43,230 bases of DNA from an uncultured bacterium (GCA_945829115.1 CALZTP010000010.1:1-43230), one strand, 5' to 3'; numbered from the stretch's first letter, positions 8,081 to 16,884 are shown. The notes: a model not told the origin generated them from the letters alone. Program-made: numbers and translations.

Positions 8081-9609
8081 TCAAGACCCATAGGAGGAGG
8101 GGTGCTGCCCATCAATGGATCGTCGAAACCGTTGTTCAGTGAGCTCTCACGAATCTCGCCTCCCATGTCGCCAATATTTCCGCCAACAGGACCAGAATTG
8201 CGCTCGTTCTTATTGGCAAAGCGCGTGAACTCTCCACGGAAAGAGAGCAGCACGTCTTTTGTGGCACCCTTCCTGTGCTTTGCTATGATGATTTGCGCCA
8301 TACCGCGGAGGTCGTTACCGTTTGTGTCTTCATAGATATGGTAGTACTCTGGGCGATGCACAAACTGCACCATATCGGCATCCTGCTCGATGGCACCAGA
8401 CTCTCGCAAGTCAGACAACTGAGGGCGCTTAGAATCAAGACCTTTCGTCTCTCCGTCACCACGACTCTCCACAGAACGGTTCAACTGAGAAAGGGCGAGT
8501 ATTGGAATGTCGAGCTCCTTCGCTAAGCCTTTTAGGGAGCGGGAGATGGTTGACACCTCTTCCTGACGAGAGTTGAACCTCATACCGTTGGCGTTCATCA
8601 ACTGAAGGTAGTCGATCATAATTATCTGAACACCTTTCTCCTTTACCAATCGGCGGGCTTTCGTGCGCAACTCAAAGACAGAAAGTCCAGGAGTATCGTC
8701 AACAAACAGTGGGGCTCCCTCAAGCTTTCTGATGTTCTTGTCGAGGCGAGCCCACTCTTCTTCCGTTAGCTGACCGTTCAGAATCTTGTTGCCTGGAATC
8801 TCACAGACATTCGAGATTAGTCGGTTGACAAGCTGCACGTTGCTCATCTCAAGAGAGAAGAATGCAATCGGAATGCGATAGTCAACGGCAATGTTCTTTG
8901 CCACAGAAAGGGCATAGGAGGTCTTTCCCATGGCAGGTCGACCAGCAATAATAACAAGGTCGGAACGTTGCCAACCAGAGGTAACTGCATCAAGGTCATC
9001 GAGACCGGAAGGGATTCCCGTCAGACCACCGGAGTTTGCTGCTGCCTTCTGCAATATTTCATATGCCCTCTGCACAACAGGGTCTATCTGTGTATAGTCC
9101 TGCTTCATGTTCTTCTGCGAAAGCTCAAAGAGTGCACCTTCTGCTTCCTGCATAAGGTCATCGGTATCAACTGTCTCATCGAATGCTTTCGTCTGTATGC
9201 CGCTGGCATAAGAGATCAGCTGGCGGGCGGTATGCTTCTGTGAAAGAATGCGACTGTGATATTCAATGTTTGCAGAGGAGGAAACCATATAGGAGAGCTC
9301 CATAACGTATGCCGTGCCTCCTGCATTTTCCAACTCTCCCATCTTCTTCAACTCTTCTGTAACGGTGAGAATGTCGGTTGGACGCTCACTCATGTTCAGA
9401 GAGCGGATGGCGGTGAAGATGAGCTTGTGGCGGGAATCATAGAAAGTCTCGGGAGAAAGAATCTCACTGACTATTCCAAATGCCTCGGTATCTATCAGCA
9501 AAGCACCGAGCACAACCTGCTCTATCTCTATCGCTTGAGGAGGGAGATGACCGTAGGTGGTATCTATCTGAGGAGCCTGACGCTTCCTGCGTGTATAATT
9601 TTCTGCCAT
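8065..9609 (-). CDS. dnaB: Replicative DNA helicase
   Basis: 514 residues. Hexameric 5'-3' helicase that unwinds DNA at the replication fork. The N-terminal domain begins at PPQAIEIEQVVLGALLID. The RecA-like domain has Walker A AGRPAMGKTS at about residues 215-224, Walker B IIMIDYLQLM near 315, and LSQLNRSVE and LRESGAIEQDADMV motifs after it. The last 45 residues are Gly/Pro/Asn-rich and probably disordered. The start was set at 9609 (MAENYTRR), not the upstream in-frame Met at 9660, because the promoter at 9631-9661 lies between the two. No intein. The 3' end runs into a tandem repeat array. Confidence 0.95.
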   Translation of the reverse strand: MAENYTRRKRQAPQIDTTYGHLPPQAIEIEQVVLGALLIDTEAFGIVSEILSPETFYDSRHKLIFTAIRSLNMSERPTDILTVTEELKKMGELENAGGTAYVMELSYMVSSSANIEYHSRILSQKHTARQLISYASGIQTKAFDETVDTDDLMQEAEGALFELSQKNMKQDYTQIDPVVQRAYEILQKAAANSGGLTGIPSGLDDLDAVTSGWQRSDLVIIAGRPAMGKTSYALSVAKNIAVDYRIPIAFFSLEMSNVQLVNRLISNVCEIPGNKILNGQLTEEEWARLDKNIRKLEGAPLFVDDTPGLSVFELRTKARRLVKEKGVQIIMIDYLQLMNANGMRFNSRQEEVSTISRSLKGLAKELDIPILALSQLNRSVESRGDGETKGLDSKRPQLSDLRESGAIEQDADMVQFVHRPEYYHIYEDTNGNDLRGMAQIIIAKHRKGATKDVLLSFRGEFTRFANKNERNSGPVGGNIGDMGGEIRESSLNNGFDDPLMGSTPPPMGLDDMPY

Positions 9610-9630
9610 GTCTATTCGTTTTTTAAAATA

Positions 9631-9661
9631 CAAAGGTAGTCTAAATTGGTTGAAAAACAAA
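9631..9661 (-). promoter_or_regulatory. dnaB promoter
   Basis: Minus-strand TTTG (9658-9661), a 19-bp spacer and TACCTTTG (9631-9638). Its position only about 20 bp before the ATG at 9609 implies a very short leader and excludes the longer reading frame beginning at 9660. Confidence 0.75.
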
Positions 9662-9749
9662 ATAAATAAAGATTTTTTTACATTTTTCTTGAAACAGGGA
9701 AATACGTTTGTCTATTTCTTGTTAAATAAATATAAATATTTAACAACTA

Positions 9750-9782
9750 TTGGCAATTACAGCAAAAAATATTTTATCTTTG
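9750..9782 (+). promoter_or_regulatory. Candidate promoter for the HisKA gene
   Basis: TATCTTTG at 9775-9782 matches the -7 consensus TAnnTTTG. An upstream TTG at 9750-9752 is 22 bp away, one base more than usual. This would give a leader of about 120 nt before the ATG at 9913. The stretch 9662-9749 is AT-rich and otherwise empty. Confidence 0.5.
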
Positions 9783-9912
9783 CAGGAAATATTGCATGCC
9801 AACTTCGTTTTCTCTCATTTCCACTGAAGGAACAAAGTGTAGAGCAAGATATATAAGAAGAATACTTTTTGTAACAAGCGACAGTATATTCCACAAAAAA
9901 CAGATACGTCTT

Positions 9913-10485
9913 ATGAAGAAACTTGAAGACATATTCAAAAATGCAAAAAGAGCAATTTTAACGCTCTTAGCATTTCTCGTGTTCGTTCTAACAACGGGGG
10001 CACAAACTGTGGCGGAACTGAAGGCGGAGAACGAACTGCTGAAAACGAGAATGGATATCAATCTCCTTTCGCTTTGCGTGATTATCTGCGTAATCATGAT
10101 TTTTTTTATGTGGGGTATTAAGGAGCGACACAGAAAACATCTCCTCATGCTCGAAAGGAAGAACAGGGCAATGCAACGCACTAACGATCTCTTGAACGAA
10201 GCCAAGAAGATTGTAGAGCATCAGTCACGAATGAAGACAATATACACAAACAACCTTGCTCACGAGATTCGCACTCCACTAAACCAAATATACGGCTTTG
10301 CACAAATTCTGGAGGCAATCGAAAAGCCTATGCCTGCAGAAGATAGCAAGGAAATCATTAAAGCAATAAACGATGCCTGCCGACAACTGACAAACATCGT
10401 TGAGAACATCGACAAGGTATCTGCAGAACTCGACAAGCTCGAAACACTCTCTGACGTGGAAACAGTGCTTAAGGCGAAACAATAA
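9913..10485 (+). CDS. Membrane HisKA-domain protein lacking a kinase catalytic domain
   Basis: 190 residues from the chosen ATG (MKKLEDIFKN); longer in-frame starts exist back to 9796 but add no recognisable sequence. It has two hydrophobic segments (about residues 14-30 and 51-68) flanking a short charged loop rich in heptad-like Leu/Glu, then a cytoplasmic helix and a histidine-kinase dimerisation/phospho-acceptor domain with NNLAHEIRTPLNQIYGFAQ, candidate phospho-His at residue 117. After about 65 more helical residues the protein stops. The HATPase domain (N, G1 and G2 boxes) is absent, and only 10 bp separate the stop from the next gene, so no frameshifted remainder is hidden downstream. 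It might be phosphorylated by another kinase, act as a dimerisation modulator, or be a decayed kinase. No response regulator is adjacent. Confidence 0.75.
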   Translation: MKKLEDIFKNAKRAILTLLAFLVFVLTTGAQTVAELKAENELLKTRMDINLLSLCVIICVIMIFFMWGIKERHRKHLLMLERKNRAMQRTNDLLNEAKKIVEHQSRMKTIYTNNLAHEIRTPLNQIYGFAQILEAIEKPMPAEDSKEIIKAINDACRQLTNIVENIDKVSAELDKLETLSDVETVLKAKQ

Positions 10486-10495
10486 ACTTTTCATT

Positions 10496-11773
10496 ATGCT
10501 ATACAACACGAGCCATCTGCCATCACTAATGCGCTACGGATTGTCTTTCCAGCATTTCATAGCCGTTTTCTTCGCTACGATTCTGACGTCCCTGATCTTA
10601 GGACTGCCAGTGCCCGTAGCTATGTTCTTCTCTGGCTTGAGCACACTCTTCTACCATTACTTCACAAACGGAAAAATTCCACAGTATATCAGTACTTCCA
10701 TGCAAGGAATCACGGGGATGCTCTTCGTGAAACAAATGTGCATGGCAAAGGGAATGCCAGAAGATCTCGCACTCTGCTACACTCTCTTTGGAGGCTTCGT
10801 GATTGGAGTAATATATATCATCTTCAGCGCAATGCTGAAATTTATTTCGCAGAAAACAATATCAAAAATCCTTCCTCCTGCACTTGTTGGCTCCCTCATT
10901 ATGGTGATTGGTATACAACTGTTCGTATCGGCACTATACACCATAAAAGGGGGAATACTTACAGGCACGGTGACTGTTGCCACCATACTTGTAATAGAAC
11001 TTTTATTGAAGGGCAGATACAGAGTGATGTCAATAAATGTCGGACTCCTCGCAGGACTCTTGGTTGCTCTCGGCACTGAAGGCTTCGACCTATCACTCGT
11101 GGGTGACGCCAAATGGCTTGACTTCCCTTTTGACAAACAGTTTATGGCATTCCGAGTGTTGGAATGGTGGGATAGGGAAATGATTGCCATCGTTATTCTC
11201 ACCGTCATTCCGATTGCCATTACAACCATCGGTGAGCATGTGGCTGACCTTATCACAATCTCAGAGACAACAAAGAAAGACTATCTAAAAACAATCGGAC
11301 TACCTCAAACAATCGGTGCAAACGGGATGACATCAATTATGGCTTCCGTCTTTGGAGCGCCACAAAACACAACATATACCGAGACAACGGGACTCATTCA
11401 GCTAAACCGCATCTGCGACCCACACCTCATACGCATAACGGCAATGATAATGATTGTGCTTTCCTTCTGTCCGAAGATGGCGGCATTGTTCGGATCTATT
11501 CCTATGGCGGTGATTGGAGCCATCACACTCGTTATCTACTGCATGATTGTTATGGTGGGATGGAGAACGGTTTCTGCCATTCGAAAAGAAGAGAAGAAAC
11601 GGGAGTCGTATATCATTATAGCCACAGTGATTGGGGTTTTCGCTGTGATAAGCATTTTCTTCGGAGGAAGCATATCGGTGTTCCACACTCCTCTTTCGGC
11701 ATCCTTCATTTCTTTTGTTGCCGGAATTCTCGTAAACATAAATATCATTGTTAGAAATGGAGAGAATAAGTAG
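10496..11773 (+). CDS. UraA/xanthine-type nucleobase permease (NCS2)
   Basis: 425 residues, many hydrophobic helices, no signal peptide. It belongs to the nucleobase:cation symporter-2 family, which imports uracil or purines with H+ or Na+. Recognisable parts are the TM-rich start (HFIAVFFATILTSLILGLPVPVAMF), GEHVADLITISE, whose Glu and neighbouring His correspond to the conserved UraA region, and GAPQNTTYTETTGLIQLN, the substrate-loop signature. The start at 10496 is chosen because the upstream extension would overlap the HisKA gene in another frame and lacks family similarity. The stop overlaps the start of the next permease by 17 bp, indicating co-transcription. Uracil, xanthine or urate specificity cannot be decided from sequence alone. 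Confidence 0.85.
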   Translation: MLYNTSHLPSLMRYGLSFQHFIAVFFATILTSLILGLPVPVAMFFSGLSTLFYHYFTNGKIPQYISTSMQGITGMLFVKQMCMAKGMPEDLALCYTLFGGFVIGVIYIIFSAMLKFISQKTISKILPPALVGSLIMVIGIQLFVSALYTIKGGILTGTVTVATILVIELLLKGRYRVMSINVGLLAGLLVALGTEGFDLSLVGDAKWLDFPFDKQFMAFRVLEWWDREMIAIVILTVIPIAITTIGEHVADLITISETTKKDYLKTIGLPQTIGANGMTSIMASVFGAPQNTTYTETTGLIQLNRICDPHLIRITAMIMIVLSFCPKMAALFGSIPMAVIGAITLVIYCMIVMVGWRTVSAIRKEEKKRESYIIIATVIGVFAVISIFFGGSISVFHTPLSASFISFVAGILVNINIIVRNGENK

Positions 11774-13046
11774 ACTATTGGGATTCAACAGCAGGAAGAA
11801 CTCCCTGCACATAGAGGTTTTTGCCGGATTCAGTACGTTTATCGTGATGGCTTATATTCTCGCTCTCGCTCCAAAGGCATTCGTGGGAGTGGGAGGACAG
11901 GAAGATTCGTTCCCCGTAGGGGCACTGTTCACAGCTACCGCATTGGTGAGCATTGTGGGCACACTCCTTATGGCTTTCTATGCGAAACGACCATTAGCAG
12001 TGGCTCCTGGAGTGGGACTGCTCTATTTCATTAGTGGCACGATGTGCACAACAATGGGATACTCTTGGCATTTCGCACTGACGGCAATTCTTCTTGAAGG
12101 ACTACTCTTCATGCTCCTCGCTTTCTCTGGTGTGCGCACACTGATTATTGAATGCATACCAATATCGCTGAGGTCTGCCATCGGTGTTGGTGTGGGATTC
12201 TTCCTCGCATCTCTCGGTCTCAAGAGTGTTGGAATGACAAGTAGTGAAATGGCAATCACTTCACTTGCTGGTATTGTCTCCGAACCAGAGAAGCAGTTGT
12301 TCGTGTTCTGTCTTCTTACGGCTGGAATTCTGATGATTAGCAAGGTAAAGGGTGCCATCTTCTTCTCCATTCTCATTTCTACGATTATTGGAATACCAAT
12401 GGGAATAACAAAATACGATACCATAATGAGAATGCCAGAGTCGCCTCTCCCTCTCTTATGCCAGATGGAATGGTCGAAGGAGATTTTCAGCATAGACATG
12501 TTCGTATGCGTGATTTCAATTCTGTTCCTTGATATGTTCGACACTATTGGAACAACAATGGGTGTGCTCGGGAGTAGTAATCTTGCGCGACCAAATGGAC
12601 GTGTTACAAGAATGTCAAGAATACTGCAGGTAGACGCCATAAGCTCTTTCCTCAGCGGATTGTTCGGAACAACACCCTCTACAACATACCTTGAGAGTGC
12701 CGCGGGCGTGGCGGAAGGCGGAAGAACTGGAGTAACGGCAGCGGTGACTGCACTCTGCTTCTGTGCCGCAATGTTCTTCTCTCCTATCTTCCTTGCAATT
12801 CCTTCTGTCGTTACTGGGGCTATCTTACTCATTGTCAGCTTCCAAATGTTCGCATCGATAAAACACATCAACCTCACCAATCCGGTGGAGGCAATTCCTT
12901 CTGTGCTCGTAATTCTCGTAATGGCGGTTGTAGGAAGCATCAGCGACGGTATTGTGGTGGGTGTTATAACCTTCGCAATCTTCAATTTCTTCTCACAGTT
13001 ACAGAGAGATAGGGAAAGGAGACGGTCTGGAAAAATATTCGAATAA
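11757..13046 (+). CDS. AzgA/PbuG-type purine permease
   Basis: 429 residues, polytopic inner-membrane protein of the AzgA/PbuG branch, which usually carries hypoxanthine, guanine or adenine. Family landmarks are EVFAGFSTFIVMAYIL at the N-terminus, PGVGLLYFIS, LRSAIGVGVGFFLASLGLK, DMFDTIGTTMGVLGSS, and TYLESAAGVAEGGRTGVTA near residue 305. The ATG at 11757 (MERISRLLGF) lies inside the end of the uracil-type permease gene; an ATG three codons earlier is a weaker alternative. Together the two permeases suggest a salvage unit for both pyrimidine and purine bases. No purine riboswitch was recognised upstream. Confidence 0.87.
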   Translation: MERISRLLGFNSRKNSLHIEVFAGFSTFIVMAYILALAPKAFVGVGGQEDSFPVGALFTATALVSIVGTLLMAFYAKRPLAVAPGVGLLYFISGTMCTTMGYSWHFALTAILLEGLLFMLLAFSGVRTLIIECIPISLRSAIGVGVGFFLASLGLKSVGMTSSEMAITSLAGIVSEPEKQLFVFCLLTAGILMISKVKGAIFFSILISTIIGIPMGITKYDTIMRMPESPLPLLCQMEWSKEIFSIDMFVCVISILFLDMFDTIGTTMGVLGSSNLARPNGRVTRMSRILQVDAISSFLSGLFGTTPSTTYLESAAGVAEGGRTGVTAAVTALCFCAAMFFSPIFLAIPSVVTGAILLIVSFQMFASIKHINLTNPVEAIPSVLVILVMAVVGSISDGIVVGVITFAIFNFFSQLQRDRERRRSGKIFE

Positions 13047-13087
13047 ACTAACACGAAACACTTCTTTTAAAATAATGTGGTTGAAAG

Positions 13088-13181
13088 AACACCCCTGCTA
13101 AATGTCATCTTAAATAACACTCCTGCTAAATATCATCTTAAACAACACCCCTGCTAATTGTCATCTTATACAACACCCCTA
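13088..13181. repeat. 28-bp tandem repeat, about 3.4 copies
   Basis: Units begin at 13088, 13116, 13144 and 13172 (partial) with an exact 28-bp period. Each starts AACACYCCTGCTAA and continues with a conserved TATCATCTTA- or TGTCATCTTA-like part. The array fills half of the gap between the purine permease and the arabinofuranosidase. There are no unique spacers, so it is not CRISPR. The AACACCCCTGC part also occurs at 93-128. Confidence 0.85.
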
Positions 13182-13243
13182 AAAGCCCCTGCCTTAATGA
13201 AACCAAAGCATAAATAAATAAAAATAACCTTATAAACAAAAAT

Positions 13244-15283
13244 ATGAAACACTTTAGAAAAATCTGTTCTGCCCTTGCTATGGGGCTTTTGGCTACCAGT
13301 TCTCTTGGAGCCGAGAACGACTTTGTGGTTGACACAAAGAAGGTTGGAGCTGAAATTCAACCAACCATGTACGGTATTTTTTTTGAAGACATAAACTTCG
13401 CTGCTGACGGTGGCCTATATGCAGAGATGGTGAAAAATCGTTCCTTTGAATTTCCACAACATCTGATGGGATGGACTGCCTTCGGAAAGTTTGAGGTAAG
13501 AAATGACGGACCTTTTGAACGGAATCCTCATTACGTGCGTCTCTCTGACCCTGGACACCGCCACAAACGTACTGGAATTGAGAACGAAGGGTTCTTCGGA
13601 ATTTCGGTAAAGGAAAAGGCAACATACCGCTTCTCATTATGGGCACGCGTGCCAAATGGTGGCAAGGGCGTACTTGAGGTTCTTCTTGTAGACAACGACA
13701 CTATGGGTGAGCGACAGGAGTTCACACGTCAGCAGCTTGTTATCGAGGGAAAGGAATGGAAGAAATATTCTCTCACCATAGAGTCTCCACTCACTATGGC
13801 TGACGCTCGCCTACGACTCTTCTTGAGACCGGAGAAGGGTCGAGATGCTTGGGAGAAGATAAACAGTATTGATATTGAGCATGTCTCTATGTTTCCTACC
13901 GACACTTGGAAGGGGCGTGAAAACGGAATGAGAAAAGATCTTGCACAAGCATTGGCAGATATGAAGCCAGGGGTGTTCCGATTCCCTGGCGGATGTATTG
14001 TGGAGGGTACAGACCTTGACCAGCGCTACCAATGGAAAAACTCTGTCGGACCAGTGGAAAACCGTCCTCTTAACGAGAATCGTTGGGAGAACACCTTCCC
14101 TCACCGCCTCTTCCCTGACTATCACCAATCTTATGGCTTGGGATTCTTTGAGTTCTTCCAACTTTGCGAGGACTTCGGTTGTGAACCACTCCCAGTAATC
14201 AGCTGTGGGCTTGCTTGTCAGTTCCAAAACGATATTCGCAATGAGAAAAACTGTCATGTGCCTGTAGATAGTCTGGAAGAATATATTCAGGATGCTCTCG
14301 ACCTCGTGGAGTTCGCTAACGGACCAGCTGATAGCAAGTGGGGAAAAGTGCGTGCGGAAATGGGACACCCAGAGCCATTTAATCTCAAATTCCTTGGCAT
14401 TGGAAACGAGCAGTGGGACTACGATGAGAAACACGGCGGACCAAACAATGCGTTCACCGACCGTCTGAAGAAATTCTCTGACGCAATACGCAAGGCATAC
14501 CCAGAGCTGAAGCTAATCGGCACAACGGGTCCGAATTCTGAGGGATGGGACTTCGACCTCCTGCAGCCAAAGATGAAACAGCTGAAAGTGGATCTCTATG
14601 ACGAGCATTACTATCGAAACGAACAGTGGTTCCTCTCCCACGGACATCGTTATGATTCTTACGGCAGAAAAGGTCCAAAGGTGTTTGCCGGGGAGTATGC
14701 ATGTCACGGAACAGGAAAGAAATGGAATCATTTCGAGACTTCTCTCTACGAGGCAGCTCACATGACGGGAATTGAGCGAAATGCTGATATCGTGCACATG
14801 GCAACCTATGCTCCTCTCTTCGCACACGTGAAGGGTTGGCAATGGCGTCCAGATGCTATCTGGTACGATAACCTGAGGTCGTTCAAAACGGTATCTTACT
14901 ATGTTCAGCAACTCTATGCAACTTATCGTGGCACTCATGTTCTTCCTCTCACTATGAACAAAAAATCTGTTGCGGGAGATGCCGACCAAAACGGTCTCTT
15001 TGCCAGTGCAGTGCTCGACAAAGACTCTAACTCTTATATCGTGAAGGTGGCAAACACAGGCGATGAGCCGCAGCAACTGAACATTCTCTTCAAGGGAATG
15101 AAGAAAAACAGTGCTCTAAGCTCGGCAAAGCAGTTGCTACTACATTCCGACAATCTCGATGCTGAGAACTCACTCGAAAATCCGGAATTGATAACTCCAC
15201 AAGAGTCTTCTGTCCCTGTCGCTAACTCTACTCTCTCTGTCTCTCTCCCTGCAAAATCTTTTGCGGTTTATATCGTGAAATAA
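13244..15283 (+). CDS. Secreted GH51 alpha-L-arabinofuranosidase
   Basis: 679 residues. It releases terminal arabinofuranose from arabinan or arabinoxylan, probably in the periplasm or at the surface. A signal peptide covers about residues 1-22 (cleavage near SLGA-EN). IQPTMYGIFFEDINFAADGG opens the GH51 fold. Residues about 75-220 form an inserted carbohydrate-binding-like beta region (CBM4-like). The (beta/alpha)8 barrel carries the acid/base Glu389 in GIGNEQW and the nucleophile Glu484 in VFAGEYA. The last 100 residues form the C-terminal beta domain. It is not embedded in a SusCD-type locus here. The only neighbouring transporters are for other substrates, so its sugar uptake partner lies elsewhere. 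The ATG at 13244 gives a good signal peptide. Confidence 0.92.
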   Translation: MKHFRKICSALAMGLLATSSLGAENDFVVDTKKVGAEIQPTMYGIFFEDINFAADGGLYAEMVKNRSFEFPQHLMGWTAFGKFEVRNDGPFERNPHYVRLSDPGHRHKRTGIENEGFFGISVKEKATYRFSLWARVPNGGKGVLEVLLVDNDTMGERQEFTRQQLVIEGKEWKKYSLTIESPLTMADARLRLFLRPEKGRDAWEKINSIDIEHVSMFPTDTWKGRENGMRKDLAQALADMKPGVFRFPGGCIVEGTDLDQRYQWKNSVGPVENRPLNENRWENTFPHRLFPDYHQSYGLGFFEFFQLCEDFGCEPLPVISCGLACQFQNDIRNEKNCHVPVDSLEEYIQDALDLVEFANGPADSKWGKVRAEMGHPEPFNLKFLGIGNEQWDYDEKHGGPNNAFTDRLKKFSDAIRKAYPELKLIGTTGPNSEGWDFDLLQPKMKQLKVDLYDEHYYRNEQWFLSHGHRYDSYGRKGPKVFAGEYACHGTGKKWNHFETSLYEAAHMTGIERNADIVHMATYAPLFAHVKGWQWRPDAIWYDNLRSFKTVSYYVQQLYATYRGTHVLPLTMNKKSVAGDADQNGLFASAVLDKDSNSYIVKVANTGDEPQQLNILFKGMKKNSALSSAKQLLLHSDNLDAENSLENPELITPQESSVPVANSTLSVSLPAKSFAVYIVK

Positions 15284-15301
15284 GCAGTTATGAAGGTAAC
15301 A

Positions 15302-15337
15302 AAATGCAAGGCGCCATGCACTTAGTGCCTTGCATTT
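15302..15337 (+). terminator. Hairpin after the arabinofuranosidase gene
   Basis: AAATGCAAGGC (15302-15312) pairs perfectly with GCCTTGCATTT (15327-15337) and the stem can extend by two further pairs with one G-U. It starts 18 bp after the stop. The following run is only weakly T-rich, so intrinsic termination or transcript-end protection are both possible. Confidence 0.65.
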
Positions 15338-15538
15338 CTGTATTCAAGAATCTCAAGAAAGACATTCCTGAAACCATATCAAACAACCCTGATGACTCAC
15401 GAAAAACACCGCTGTGAGCTCATTAACACGCACTTTTAGCCTAATAAACACGCCCTAAAACCTTATGGAACCACTGAAAGCGGAACCCCTACTATATCAG
15501 TGAGCAAAGAAACACAAACCAATACAAACAGAAAAACT

Positions 15539-16747
15539 ATGTCAAGAATTAATTTCAAATCTTTGGGAACACAGGTGGCAATTGCTCTCGTTGCTGGTAT
15601 TGTTGCGGGAATACTCCTGCAGGGAATGCCAGAAGCCGTTACTGAGTATATCCGCTTGTTCGGAAAGATTTTTCTAAATCTTCTGAAATTCATAGTGGTT
15701 CCCTTGGTGCTCTTCTCCATTGTATGCAGCATAATCTCCATGAACGATTTGAAATCGTTGGGAAGACTCGGAACACGCTCAGTGTTCTATTTCATGGTGA
15801 CAACACTGATTGCCGTTACCTTAGGACTCACCGTGTCTACTGCATTTGGGAATTACTATCCTTCACTGTCGTTCAAGACAGGAGAGGCAGCAGAGGCAGT
15901 GAACGTTACGCTCTCTGATCAAATTCTGAACTTCTTCCCACAAAATGCCCTTGAGCCTCTTCTTACAAATTCCATGATGCAGGTGATCGTGATTGCTGTG
16001 TTCATCGCTGTGGCAATAATAAAAACAGGAGAGAAGGCAAAGCCTGTTGCAGAACTCATTGTTTCGGCTAATGAGGTTACAACAACAATCTTGAGATTCA
16101 TAATGGCATTGGCTCCCATAGGAGTGTTCTGTCTCGTATGCCCCGTGGTGGCAGAGAACGGAGCAAAGGTGCTTGGAACTTTCGCAGTGCTTATGGGAGT
16201 TGCCTATTTCTCTTTCCTCCTACACGCTATCATTGTCTATGGTGGCTTTGTGGCTGCAATAGGAAGAATGTCGCCATTGAGGTTTTTCAGGGAAATGATT
16301 CCTGCCATGCTCTTCGCCTTCTCCAGTAGCTCTGGACTTGCCACACTCCCTGTAACAAAGAGATGTGTGGAGAGATTAGGAGTGAACAGCAAAATAAGCA
16401 GCTTCGTGCTTCCTCTCGGTGCAACAATAAACATGGATGGTGTTGCCATTTACCTCGGTACGGCTGCGGTATTCATAGCACATTGCTGCGGAATAGAACT
16501 CTCCATGAGCGATTACTTTGCCATTGCTCTCTCCTGCACAATAGCATCAATAGGAACACCAGGAATTCCTGGGGGCTCTCTTGCACTAATGGCAATGGTC
16601 TTCGCTTCTGCCAACATACCTATTGAGGGTGTTGCTTTGGTAGCTGGTATCGACCGAATCATTGATATGGCTCGAACAACAATGTCCATCACCGGAGATG
16701 CTTCCTGTGCCGTTGTAATGCAGAAAATCACAGAGAAGGAAAGATAA
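15539..16747 (+). CDS. DAACS-family dicarboxylate/amino acid:cation symporter
   Basis: 402 residues from the ATG at 15539; a GTG start at 15500 would add 13 polar residues and is less likely. It is an inner-membrane elevator transporter of the GltP/GltPh/EAAT family. Signatures present: HP1 FAFSSSSGLATLPVTKR, TM7 PLGATINMDGVA, HP2 GIPGGSLALMAM, and TM8 DRIIDMARTTMSITGD. Compared with GltPh, the Thr of NMDGT is Val and the TM8 Asn (position 401 in GltPh) is Ser, while the Asp and Arg that bind acidic substrates remain. Specificity may therefore differ from plain aspartate/glutamate uptake. It is monocistronic, bounded by hairpins on both sides. Confidence 0.87.
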   Translation: MSRINFKSLGTQVAIALVAGIVAGILLQGMPEAVTEYIRLFGKIFLNLLKFIVVPLVLFSIVCSIISMNDLKSLGRLGTRSVFYFMVTTLIAVTLGLTVSTAFGNYYPSLSFKTGEAAEAVNVTLSDQILNFFPQNALEPLLTNSMMQVIVIAVFIAVAIIKTGEKAKPVAELIVSANEVTTTILRFIMALAPIGVFCLVCPVVAENGAKVLGTFAVLMGVAYFSFLLHAIIVYGGFVAAIGRMSPLRFFREMIPAMLFAFSSSSGLATLPVTKRCVERLGVNSKISSFVLPLGATINMDGVAIYLGTAAVFIAHCCGIELSMSDYFAIALSCTIASIGTPGIPGGSLALMAMVFASANIPIEGVALVAGIDRIIDMARTTMSITGDASCAVVMQKITEKER

Positions 16748-16758
16748 AGTAGGCTGCT

Positions 16759-16884
16759 GAATGAAATGAGCAAGTGGGGTTGATGAAGTAAAAAGTTGGT
16801 GAATGAAATGAGCAAGTGGGGTTGATAAAGTAAAAGGCTGGTGAAGTTGCTGAAGTATATGAGTAAGTGAAGTTGCTGAAGTAT
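16759..16884. repeat. Tandem repeats after the symporter gene
   Basis: Two 42-bp units (16759-16800 and 16801-16842) share GAATGAAATGAGCAAGTGGG and TTGATRAAGTAAAA. They are followed by two copies of GTGAAGTTGCTGAAGTAT at 16841 and 16867, 26 bp apart. The whole stretch is built from GTGAA/GCTGAAGTA-like words. No reading frame of note. Confidence 0.8.

Noticed and set aside
9610..9660. Longer start for dnaB
   Set aside because: The extra codons overlap the dnaB promoter and lack DnaB similarity.
9796..9912. Longer start for the HisKA protein
   Set aside because: Extra 39 residues are basic and without similarity, and the ATG at 9913 places a normal N-terminal helix near the start.
10400..10495. 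Longer start for the uracil-type permease
   Set aside because: This part is the HisKA gene in another frame and precedes the conserved permease N-terminus.
12023..13054. 343-codon minus-strand ORF
   Set aside because: Antisense to the purine permease gene; the protein shows no recognisable domain or start signal.
13088..13181. Possible CRISPR array
   Set aside because: Units abut directly with no unique spacers, and no cas gene is present in the window.
13811..14434. 207-codon minus-strand ORF inside the arabinofuranosidase gene
   Set aside because: Shadow of a confirmed GH51 gene whose catalytic motifs are read on the other strand.
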